A stretch of 64,000 nucleotides of DNA from Algoriphagus sp. (GTDB lineage: Bacteria > Bacteroidota > Bacteroidia > Cytophagales > Cyclobacteriaceae). Under the pieces are notes generated by a model. That model did not search any database and had not been told where the DNA came from. It saw only the letters and a list, made by a program, of their open reading frames with translations. Below, piece after piece: positions 1 through 6,612 of this stretch (positions are counted from its first letter, which is position 1; each line of letters opens with the position of its first letter). The stretch lies in assembly GCF_013373065.1 (NCBI RefSeq), contig NZ_JABXIN010000003.1, forward strand, positions 1 through 64,000, written 5' to 3'. A program made the translations under genes and the position numbers.

Positions 1-104
1 CATACGGTATTTTTAATTTTTCTAAGGTCCATCACCACGATATCGAGGGCTTTTTTATCCTCCATTCCTTCGACGATGACTTGACTCAGCTCTTCTGCTG
101 TCAT
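1..104 (-). CDS. rsfS: Ribosomal silencing factor RsfS, N-terminal part
   Basis: The gene runs off the left edge; only the first 34 codons, from an ATG ending at 104, are present. The visible protein starts MTAEELSQVIVEGMEDKKA and continues with a DIVVMDLRKI segment, the typical opening of the RsfS/YbeB (DUF143) family. Members bind ribosomal protein L14 and block subunit joining when nutrients are short. It is divergent from birA, an arrangement common in Bacteroidota. The call rests on the N-terminus alone, but the pattern is characteristic. Confidence 0.8.
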   Translation of the reverse strand, partial: MTAEELSQVIVEGMEDKKALDIVVMDLRKIKNTV

Positions 105-114
105 ATTTAATTTT

Positions 115-122
115 TAATTTTG
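115..122 (+). promoter_or_regulatory. Candidate -7 element for birA
   Basis: TAATTTTG matches the Bacteroidota -7 consensus TAnnTTTG and lies 47 bases before the birA start, giving a leader of about 40 nt. No clear -33 TTTG is seen 19-21 bases upstream, so this is a half-match. Confidence 0.4.
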
Positions 123-169
123 TCTTGTCCTTGTAAATCTAGTCTCTACTTAAGACAAACCAGAAACAA

Positions 170-940
170 ATGCATAAAATTCTTGCCAATACACTTTTTT
201 TGGGCAAAGACATTAAATACCTGCCAGACTGTCACTCTACCAATGACATAGCCTTCCAATTAGTCAGAGAAGGAGAGGGGCTTGAAGGCACGATTGTCAT
301 TTGTGATTTTCAAAAAGCAGGAAAAGGACAACGCGGGAATACCTGGGAGTCCCAACCGGGTCAAAATCTTACGTTTTCGCTGATCCTTCAACCATCTTTC
401 ATGGATGTTTCTGAACAGTTTTATTTGAATATGGCAGTGAGTTGTGCTATTCAAAAAGTATTGGAAGATTATTTCCCCTTGATTCAGATCAAGTGGCCTA
501 ATGATGTGATCGTCCCACAAAAGGGGAAATTAGGGGGAGTGTTGATTGAAAACAGTTTGGGTAAAAGTGGTTGGGAATATGCGGTTGTTGGTATTGGACT
601 CAATATTAATCAAACAGAGTTCGGGAATTCGAAAGCTGTTTCGCTAAAAAGTTTGACTGGGACAGAATTTTCCAAAGATGAGATTTTAAGGCAATTGGTG
701 ACCCAGATTGAGCAATATTATCTGCTTCTGAAGAAACGAAAATGGGCTCAGATTGAAGCAGAATATCAGCGGAATTTATATTTATTTCAAAAGGAAGCTG
801 AATTTTTGGTAGGAGAAGAAAAACTTCATGGGAAAATTATCGGTCTTAAGCCCAGCGGACAGTTACTATTGGAGACTAATACTCAAGAAATTAAAACTTT
901 TGATTTTCAGGCAATCCGTTTTCCTGATTACAGTAGTTAA
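170..940 (+). CDS. birA: Biotin--[acetyl-CoA-carboxylase] ligase
   Basis: This enzyme activates biotin as biotinyl-AMP and transfers it to the lysine of the biotin carboxyl carrier protein, feeding fatty-acid synthesis. At 256 aa it has the catalytic domain and short C-terminal domain but no N-terminal helix-turn-helix, so it is a monofunctional ligase rather than a repressor. Visible motifs are the biotinyl-AMP loop GKGQRGNTW (residues 51-59), KWPND (108-112) and the catalytic-lysine segment KLGGVLIE (from about 120). The SH3-like tail runs from about residue 210. It is divergent from rsfS. Confidence 0.93.
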   Translation: MHKILANTLFLGKDIKYLPDCHSTNDIAFQLVREGEGLEGTIVICDFQKAGKGQRGNTWESQPGQNLTFSLILQPSFMDVSEQFYLNMAVSCAIQKVLEDYFPLIQIKWPNDVIVPQKGKLGGVLIENSLGKSGWEYAVVGIGLNINQTEFGNSKAVSLKSLTGTEFSKDEILRQLVTQIEQYYLLLKKRKWAQIEAEYQRNLYLFQKEAEFLVGEEKLHGKIIGLKPSGQLLLETNTQEIKTFDFQAIRFPDYSS

Positions 941-941
941 T

Positions 942-972
942 TTTAGAATGCGGGATTTTCGAGGTACCTTTG
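942..972 (+). promoter_or_regulatory. Promoter of ahcY
   Basis: TTTA at 942-945, a 19-base spacer, then TACCTTTG at 965-972 fits the Bacteroidota sigma-factor consensus TTTG-N19-TAnnTTTG with one mismatch in the -33 box. Transcription would begin near 979, leaving a leader of about 33 nt, too short for a SAH riboswitch. Confidence 0.6.
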
Positions 973-1011
973 CGGCAAGTTTTGGAGTTTTAAACAATTA
1001 ATTTTCATACT

Positions 1012-2331
1012 ATGTCAGAGATTCAATCTGAAAAATTCATTCAATACAAAGTAAAAGACATTTCCTTGGCAGAATGGGGGAGAAAAGAAATCAAACTTGC
1101 TGAAGCTGAAATGCCAGGTTTGATGGCTTTGCGTGAAGAATATGGGGAAATCAAGCCTTTGAAAGGAGCTCGTATCGCTGGATGTCTTCACATGACTATT
1201 CAGACTGCGGTTTTGATTGAAACCTTAGTGGAGCTTGGTGCGGAAGTCACTTGGTCTTCTTGTAACATTTTTTCTACGCAAGATCATGCAGCAGCAGCGA
1301 TTGCAGCAGCAGGTATTTCGGTCTATGCATGGAAAGGTATGACTGCTGAGGAATTTGACTGGTGTATTGAGCAAACGCTATTTTTTGGCGAGGAGCGAAA
1401 GCCTTTGAATATGATCTTGGATGATGGAGGTGATTTGACCAACATGGTTTTGGATCAATACCCTGAGTTAGTTTCTGGAATTAAAGGTTTATCCGAGGAA
1501 ACCACCACGGGTGTTCACAGATTGTATGAGCGAACGAAGAATGGTACACTTCCTCTTCCAGCTATCAATGTTAATGATTCAGTTACGAAGTCGAAGTTTG
1601 ATAACAAATATGGTTGCAAGGAATCATTGGTAGATGCGATTCGTCGTGCTACTGATGTTATGATGGCGGGAAAAGTTGCAGTAGTTGCAGGATATGGGGA
1701 TGTTGGTAAGGGCTCTGCTGCATCTTTGAGAGGTGCAGGAGCACGTGTTATTGTGACTGAAATTGATCCAATCTGTGCGCTTCAAGCAGCAATGGATGGT
1801 TTCGCTGTCAAGAAGATGGTAGATGCTGTAAAAGAAGCGGATATCGTAGTGACAGCTACAGGTAACAAAGACATCATTACCGGAGAGCATTTCAAAGCCA
1901 TGCGTGATAAAACCATTGTTTGTAATATCGGCCACTTTGACAATGAAATCGATATGGCATGGTTGAATAAGAATTATGGCCATACCAAATCCGTCATCAA
2001 GCCTCAAGTTGATTTATATGAAGTGGATGGAAAAGAAATCATTGTGTTAGCAGAAGGTCGATTGGTGAATTTAGGTTGTGCTACAGGACACCCATCATTC
2101 GTAATGTCTAATTCCTTCACAAATCAAACCTTAGCACAAATTGAACTTTGGACCAAATCTGAAGAATACAAGCCGGGAGTCTATGTACTACCGAAGCATT
2201 TGGACGAAAAAGTTGCTGCTTTGCACCTTGCTAAACTTGGAGTAGAGCTTGAGACTTTGAATGAAGATCAAGCAAAATATATCGGTGTGGAGGTTCAAGG
2301 GCCTTTCAAACCAGAGTACTATCGATATTAA
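1012..2331 (+). CDS. ahcY: Adenosylhomocysteinase
   Basis: This cytosolic enzyme reversibly splits S-adenosyl-homocysteine into adenosine and homocysteine, relieving product inhibition of methyltransferases. At 439 aa it is full length for the class without the long insertion. The substrate region includes DDGGDLTNM and [11 protein letters not shown]; the NAD-binding Rossmann loop is GYGDVGKG at about residues 227-234; the C-terminus is the conserved PEYYRY. It has its own promoter and a strong terminator, so it is probably monocistronic. Confidence 0.98.
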   Translation: MSEIQSEKFIQYKVKDISLAEWGRKEIKLAEAEMPGLMALREEYGEIKPLKGARIAGCLHMTIQTAVLIETLVELGAEVTWSSCNIFSTQDHAAAAIAAAGISVYAWKGMTAEEFDWCIEQTLFFGEERKPLNMILDDGGDLTNMVLDQYPELVSGIKGLSEETTTGVHRLYERTKNGTLPLPAINVNDSVTKSKFDNKYGCKESLVDAIRRATDVMMAGKVAVVAGYGDVGKGSAASLRGAGARVIVTEIDPICALQAAMDGFAVKKMVDAVKEADIVVTATGNKDIITGEHFKAMRDKTIVCNIGHFDNEIDMAWLNKNYGHTKSVIKPQVDLYEVDGKEIIVLAEGRLVNLGCATGHPSFVMSNSFTNQTLAQIELWTKSEEYKPGVYVLPKHLDEKVAALHLAKLGVELETLNEDQAKYIGVEVQGPFKPEYYRY

Positions 2332-2354
2332 TTCGATTTGATATCCCAATTTTA

Positions 2355-2385
2355 AACCCGGAACAATTACTTCCGGGTTTTTTTA
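2355..2385 (+). terminator. Rho-independent terminator after ahcY
   Basis: AACCCGGAA and TTCCGGGTT form a 9-bp stem with a 7-base loop, followed by a run of T. It lies 23 bases after the ahcY stop and touches the 3' end of the opposing lipoprotein gene. Confidence 0.9.
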
Positions 2386-3189
2386 TTGAAGTTGAAGTCT
2401 ACGACCGTCAGAGAGTAAAGCCTCTACCTGCACGAGGCAAGGGTTCGTAGAACTATAGAAAAGCGAATGAGAAATGGTTTGAGGGGATGTTCTTGAGATT
2501 TCCCAAATCTCAATAGCAGAATTTGGAAGACCAGGTTCATCAGTTAAAAAGCACTCGACCTTTTCTTCCCGAGGGGCCTGTAATATCATGGAAATACTTC
2601 TTCCGACAGGGTTTGTACCTTCTAGTGACCCAGAAGTTCTAATGCCGGTCAACAAGCCTCCTGATAAAATTGTGCTATGGTTGAATTCTCCTGAAATTAC
2701 TGTTCGAACCTCTTTTTCAGATTCAAAAGTGAGGTTTTCAAAAGTTTCTTTGATTTGGGTAAGATTCACGAAAGAGAATCTACGTTCCCCTGAGATTTTG
2801 AAGTTTTTAAATGAATAATTTTCATATCTCATTGTCCAAAATGAGAGGAAACCACTCTGTTGCGAGAAATCAAGAATGATTTTTCCTGATCGGAAGGTTT
2901 TGTCTTCTCCATCGCATCCTTTTTTATTAGAAAAATCTATAGTCACGCGGCGATCTCCATCACTAATCTGGATTTCTGGACATCCCGGTAAGTATTCACT
3001 TTCCATTTGACGATAATCCTCAAAATCCAGCATTGCAAAAAATAGACTTTCTCCCCAGTTAGAGGATGTTTGGAGAAGTTGGGTTGCCTCGACAGTTATA
3101 TCTGTATGAATGACTCGATCTGTGTCTTCTTGACAAGAGAAAGACAATAGCACCAAAGGAAAAAATAAAAGAGGAAGAATGCGCTTCAT
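2383..3189 (-). CDS. Hypothetical lipoprotein
   Basis: Family not recognised. The N-terminus is a lipoprotein signal peptide: MKRILP, a hydrophobic stretch, then a lipobox LLSFSC with Cys19 as the lipidated residue. The mature protein of about 250 aa is rich in beta-prone segments and polar residues, with a cysteine pair motif CPEIQISDGDRR...GCDGE at about residues 70-95, and no membrane helix. It is probably attached to the outer membrane facing the periplasm or the surface. The gene is convergent with ahcY and divergent from the reductase gene. Confidence 0.75.
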   Translation of the reverse strand: MKRILPLLFFPLVLLSFSCQEDTDRVIHTDITVEATQLLQTSSNWGESLFFAMLDFEDYRQMESEYLPGCPEIQISDGDRRVTIDFSNKKGCDGEDKTFRSGKIILDFSQQSGFLSFWTMRYENYSFKNFKISGERRFSFVNLTQIKETFENLTFESEKEVRTVISGEFNHSTILSGGLLTGIRTSGSLEGTNPVGRSISMILQAPREEKVECFLTDEPGLPNSAIEIWEISRTSPQTISHSLFYSSTNPCLVQVEALLSDGRRLQLQ

Positions 3190-3261
3190 AGGAGGTGTTT
3201 TCGAGTTTTCCGAATTGTTTTCAATTACCGGGCCGGATGATTATCTTGGTTCAACTTTAAA

Positions 3262-3269
3262 CAAAAATA
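3262..3269 (-). promoter_or_regulatory. Candidate -7 element for the lipoprotein gene
   Basis: On the minus strand this reads TATTTTTG, a match to TAnnTTTG, about 72 bases upstream of the lipoprotein start. No -33 box is seen at the right distance. Confidence 0.3.
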
Positions 3270-3273
3270 ACCA

Positions 3274-4146
3274 ATGAATTTCAACGAAGGAATGCTCCGG
3301 GAAGGGGCTTTGAAAGGCAAAAATATATTGATTACCGGTGGAGGGACAGGATTGGGCCGTTCCATGGGGGCTTATTTTTTAGAATTGGGAGCTAATTTAG
3401 TTATTACCTCTAGAAAACTGGATGTGCTTCAAGAGACTGCTTCCCAAATTATGAAGGAAAAAGGAGGTCAAGTTTTGGCCTTAGCCTGTGATGTCAGGGA
3501 TATTGAGCAAGTTGAAAAAATGTGGGCAGATGCTAATCAGGAATTTGGAGAGATTCATGTGGTTTTGAATAATGCTGCGGGAAATTTTATTAGCCCGACT
3601 GAGCGGCTATCGACGAATGCCTTTAATACCGTTTTGGATATTGTTTTGAAAGGCACTTCTCAAGTAACCTTAACTGCAGGTAAGGACTGGATAAATAAGA
3701 AGCAAAGGGGAACATTTTTGAATATTGTCACGACTTATGCTTGGACGGGCTCTGGTTATGTTGTCCCATCAGCAGCTGCAAAAGCAGGGGTATTGGCTAT
3801 GACTCGTTCCCTGGCAGTTGAATGGGCTAAATATGGTATTCGATCCAATGCAATTGCACCAGGACCATTTCCTACCGAAGGAGCATGGAGCAGGTTACTT
3901 CCTGGAGATTTGGTGAAAAAATTCGATCCGGCCAAAAAGGTACCTGTTGGTAGAGTAGGAGAGCATCAGGAGCTTGCAAACTTAGCCGCATATTTGGTTT
4001 CAGATTTTTCGAGCTATGTCAATGGAGAAGTGATGACCATTGATGGTGGGGAATGGCTAAAAGGTGCGGGAGAATTTAATAATTTGGATATGATTCCACA
4101 GGAAATGTGGGATATGCTAGAAGCAAGCCGAGGAAAAAAGCAATAA
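3274..4146 (+). CDS. SDR-family 2,4-dienoyl-CoA reductase-like enzyme
   Basis: A 290-aa short-chain dehydrogenase/reductase with the cofactor loop TGGGTGLGR (from about residue 22) and NNAAGN. The usual YxxxK is replaced by SAAAK. Instead Tyr155, Ser166 and Lys170 (TYAWTGSG...VVPSAAAK) keep the spacing of Tyr199, Ser210 and Lys214 in mitochondrial DECR1, and the tail GEFNNL resembles DECR1's GEFNDL. DECR1 enzymes use NADPH to reduce 2,4-dienoyl-CoA during beta-oxidation of unsaturated fatty acids; that role is inferred here. It appears to be a single-gene unit. Confidence 0.82.
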   Translation: MNFNEGMLREGALKGKNILITGGGTGLGRSMGAYFLELGANLVITSRKLDVLQETASQIMKEKGGQVLALACDVRDIEQVEKMWADANQEFGEIHVVLNNAAGNFISPTERLSTNAFNTVLDIVLKGTSQVTLTAGKDWINKKQRGTFLNIVTTYAWTGSGYVVPSAAAKAGVLAMTRSLAVEWAKYGIRSNAIAPGPFPTEGAWSRLLPGDLVKKFDPAKKVPVGRVGEHQELANLAAYLVSDFSSYVNGEVMTIDGGEWLKGAGEFNNLDMIPQEMWDMLEASRGKKQ

Positions 4147-4170
4147 GCCCCAAAGTGATTTGGGGCTATT
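4146..4170. terminator. Hairpin between convergent genes
   Basis: AGCCCCAAA and TTTGGGGCT form a 9-bp stem with a 4-base loop starting at the reductase stop codon. The following tract (ATTTAAA) is only modestly T-rich. Being symmetric, it could stop both the reductase gene and the opposing PAS gene. Confidence 0.7.
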
Positions 4171-4198
4171 TAAAGGCAAAATGGAAAATTCGAAATCT

Positions 4199-5254
4199 TT
4201 AGGAAGCAGTGTTTCCGGTTTCCGATTCAAAAACCTTGTTTTGATTGACTGACTCCTTAATGCTTTTTTTCAAAGCATGATCGAGGTCTTTTGTTTCCTT
4301 TTTGATGATTTCGACAATCCTTTTGGATTCGAAAGATTGCTGTTCTAATTCCAGAATATCAATTAATCCTAAAATATTGGCAACTCTAGCCCTCAGGGTA
4401 TGAGATTGTTGGAAGGCAAGATCTTTCAGAAAGAAATGATGCTCTTTCAACCAAAGTTCTTGCTTTTTCCGCTCGTTTATATCCACAATCAATCCCTGTA
4501 CGTGAGATGGTAACCCCCTCTCATTCCATTTGGTGGTTTTTCCAAAACCTACTACCCAAATAGTCTGGTTTTGCTTTGTAATCAATCGAAATTCCCGCTT
4601 AAATGGAATGGTTCCTGCCGATCTAAAATGCTGAAAAAGGTCAATCCGTAAATTTTCAAAATCCTCTGGGTGAATGTGGTTTTCCCAAGTGATGGAACCA
4701 AATTGATTCATGTCTTTTTCAGAATATCCTAAAATCTGAGCAAGACCGGAACTGATCGAATTTGATTTATCGTAAGGGTTGAATTCCCAAAATCCCAGTA
4801 AACGATCTTCCAAAATGGTGTCGAGTAATTCTTGTGGGGAATCACTTGCATCCATGAGTTCTCCCAATTGAATATCATATGGTTTTTGAACATCCAAAGG
4901 ATGCCCAATTCCCAAGCATGTTCCATGTTCTTTGGATATGAAGAAAAACTCCCACCGGGTTTTTAATAAATTCCCGTTTGGATAATTGATTTTTTGAAGA
5001 TCGACAAAAAAAGACTGCTGATGATTGTTCCAGGCTTTTGTGCGATTATTTTCATATTTTACCCAGTCCGAAGAAAGAAAACAATCAGCAAAAAAAATCT
5101 GCTTCTTGCTTTGGTCAAAAAGGGAAGGAATGGGGCCAATACCGCTGTCGCTTGAAAGTACTTTACCATCAGGGTCTAAAGTGACCTGCATCAGGTATTC
5201 GGACGATACTGCCAATTGGGCCAAATTTTCAAGTCCTTTCAAACTCATAGTCAT
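4199..5254 (-). CDS. PAS-domain protein with histidine-kinase DHp helix but no ATPase domain
   Basis: The frame is open to 5287, but a -7 promoter element lies inside that extension, so ATG at 5254 (or 5248) is the likelier start, giving about 350 aa. It carries an N-terminal sensory segment, a PAS fold at about residues 150-265 ending in the PAC-like GLIVDINERKK, then a helix QQSHTLRARVANILGLID that resembles the H-box of Bacteroidota histidine kinases, with His285. The protein then ends after about 65 residues: there are no N, G1 or G2 boxes. It cannot autophosphorylate alone and may be a dimerising or phosphotransfer partner. It is divergent from the HD gene. Confidence 0.75.
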   Translation of the reverse strand: MTMSLKGLENLAQLAVSSEYLMQVTLDPDGKVLSSDSGIGPIPSLFDQSKKQIFFADCFLSSDWVKYENNRTKAWNNHQQSFFVDLQKINYPNGNLLKTRWEFFFISKEHGTCLGIGHPLDVQKPYDIQLGELMDASDSPQELLDTILEDRLLGFWEFNPYDKSNSISSGLAQILGYSEKDMNQFGSITWENHIHPEDFENLRIDLFQHFRSAGTIPFKREFRLITKQNQTIWVVGFGKTTKWNERGLPSHVQGLIVDINERKKQELWLKEHHFFLKDLAFQQSHTLRARVANILGLIDILELEQQSFESKRIVEIIKKETKDLDHALKKSIKESVNQNKVFESETGNTAS

Positions 5255-5269
5255 ACAGCAAGAACAAAA

Positions 5270-5277
5270 CAAATATA
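5270..5277 (-). promoter_or_regulatory. -7 element for the PAS gene
   Basis: The minus strand reads TATATTTG (TAnnTTTG). Transcription starting about 7 bases downstream would fall near 5263, beyond the upstream-most ATG at 5287. This supports translation from 5254 or 5248. No -33 box is evident. Confidence 0.45.
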
Positions 5278-5323
5278 CGAGAAACATTTAATATAATATG
5301 AAATGCAATAAAAATTATTTGAA

Positions 5324-5932
5324 ATGAATGAAACGTCATTAAATCTTGGTCGAAGTGAATTTGGAAGTCCAGAAAATAAAGGGAATGTTCTTTCCCTCGA
5401 GGGGGCATTCGATCTTTTGAAAAATTGGGTAAAAAATGAAAAACTGATTGTCCACATGCAACAAGTGGCCCATTTGATGAAGTCTTATGCTAAATCAAAG
5501 GGATTGAATGAGTTGGATCAGCACCGTTGGTTTTTAGCAGGCTTGCTTCATGATGCAGATTGGGACCAATGGCCTGATCAACATTGTCGAAAAATTATTG
5601 AAGAATTGGAGTCCCGAAATATAGACCCAGAAATCATCCATGCCATTGCATCTCATGGTCCTCGCTACTTTGGGGTAGAACCTGTTACTGAGATGGATAA
5701 AATGCTTTATGCTTTTGACGAATTAAGTGGGTTTGTTCATGCCTATTCGCTCATGCGTCCGACGGCCTATGAGGGAATGGAAGTCAAAGGAGTAAAAAAA
5801 CGATTGAAGGATAAAACCTTTGCGGCGCAAGTAAGTCGGGAGGATATTCGAGATGCTTCAGAGCGGGTAGGAATTCCGGTGGAAGAATTAATTTCCTTTG
5901 TAATTCAGCATCAACCTCAAGCATTGGATTAA
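5324..5932 (+). CDS. HD-domain phosphohydrolase-like protein
   Basis: A 202-aa cytosolic protein. A histidine in VHMQQVAHLM, the HD pair His76-Asp77 in LLHDADWD, and a histidine in AIASHG give the order of metal ligands of the HD superfamily. The second half is helical, with FAQVSREDIRDA-like segments. Such small HD proteins hydrolyse nucleotides or other phosphomonoesters; the substrate cannot be told from sequence. It starts 36 bases from the upstream-most ATG of the divergent PAS gene and converges on DUF4494, sharing a terminator with it. Confidence 0.8.
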   Translation: MNETSLNLGRSEFGSPENKGNVLSLEGAFDLLKNWVKNEKLIVHMQQVAHLMKSYAKSKGLNELDQHRWFLAGLLHDADWDQWPDQHCRKIIEELESRNIDPEIIHAIASHGPRYFGVEPVTEMDKMLYAFDELSGFVHAYSLMRPTAYEGMEVKGVKKRLKDKTFAAQVSREDIRDASERVGIPVEELISFVIQHQPQALD

Positions 5933-5962
5933 AGAAGGGGAATTAATCTTCCCCTTCTTCTT
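5932..5962. terminator. Shared bidirectional terminator overlapping a coding end
   Basis: AAGAAGGGGAA (5932-5942), a 6-base loop and TTCCCCTTCTT (5949-5959) form a perfect 11-bp stem between the HD gene and DUF4494. On the minus strand the right arm is also coding: it supplies the acidic EEEGED tail and the stop codon of the DUF4494 gene. Confidence 0.8.
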
Positions 5963-6437
5963 CTTGTACCGGTCTGAAATTTCCTTCCGGTAATTCTTGA
6001 TTTAAATCGTTTGACTCATAAGGAAACACCTCCACTATCGGGCTTTCTGTAATATCAGGAACCCGAAAACTTACCAGCATATTGCTTAAGCTTTCCTGAA
6101 TTCTGTCATAGGCTTGCTTCACATCATAGGCTGTGACGATCATATACTGGGTTACCTTTTTTTCCTTCCCACTTTCTCCATCAGCAACCAAGTAGGTAAT
6201 CTTACATTTATGCCAGATATCCGCATCATCGTAATAGAAAACATCGACAATGTTACTTTTACTGATGCCTGTAACTTGGAAATCACCTCGTATTTGAGAA
6301 CCTAATCGATCGTACAGAATTGCTTCAGCTTCTGTAAATGATACAGCATCGACGAGATATTGCTCGGAAATACTTTTTAGTAATCCCTGTTCATTTTCTT
6401 TAGCGTATTTTACCTTACACAAAAACCAAGTTCTCAT
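5943..6437 (-). CDS. DUF4494 domain-containing protein
   Basis: A 164-aa protein beginning MRTWFLCKVKYAKENEQG, the characteristic opening of the Bacteroidota DUF4494 family, whose function is unknown. It appears to contain two similar alpha/beta halves (residues about 1-75, and 76-150 with the VTAYDVKQAYDRI segment) and ends in an acidic tail. There is no signal peptide or membrane segment, so it is cytosolic. It is divergent from the patatin gene across a 175-base gap in which I see no convincing promoter. Confidence 0.85.
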   Translation of the reverse strand: MRTWFLCKVKYAKENEQGLLKSISEQYLVDAVSFTEAEAILYDRLGSQIRGDFQVTGISKSNIVDVFYYDDADIWHKCKITYLVADGESGKEKKVTQYMIVTAYDVKQAYDRIQESLSNMLVSFRVPDITESPIVEVFPYESNDLNQELPEGNFRPVQEEEGED

Positions 6438-6612
6438 AATGATTCATTTTAGGACCCTGAAAGTACAGTTTATCATGTGAATGACCATAGGCTAAATTCA
6501 ATATTTCCCTTCTTGGATTTTCAGGATTTTACAAAACTTTGAGGACCAATGGCTTTAAGTAAAAATTTTTTCATTGAAGGAAAAACTTTAAATTTTAAGG
6601 AATATCAAAAAT

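Noticed and set aside
979..1011. Possible S-adenosylhomocysteine riboswitch before ahcY.
   Set aside because: The leader predicted from the promoter is only about 33 bases, too short for a SAH riboswitch, and no suitable stems are present.
5255..5287. Eleven-residue extension (MFLVYLFCSCC) of the PAS protein.
   Set aside because: A TATATTTG -7 element lies within it, so the transcript probably starts after that ATG.
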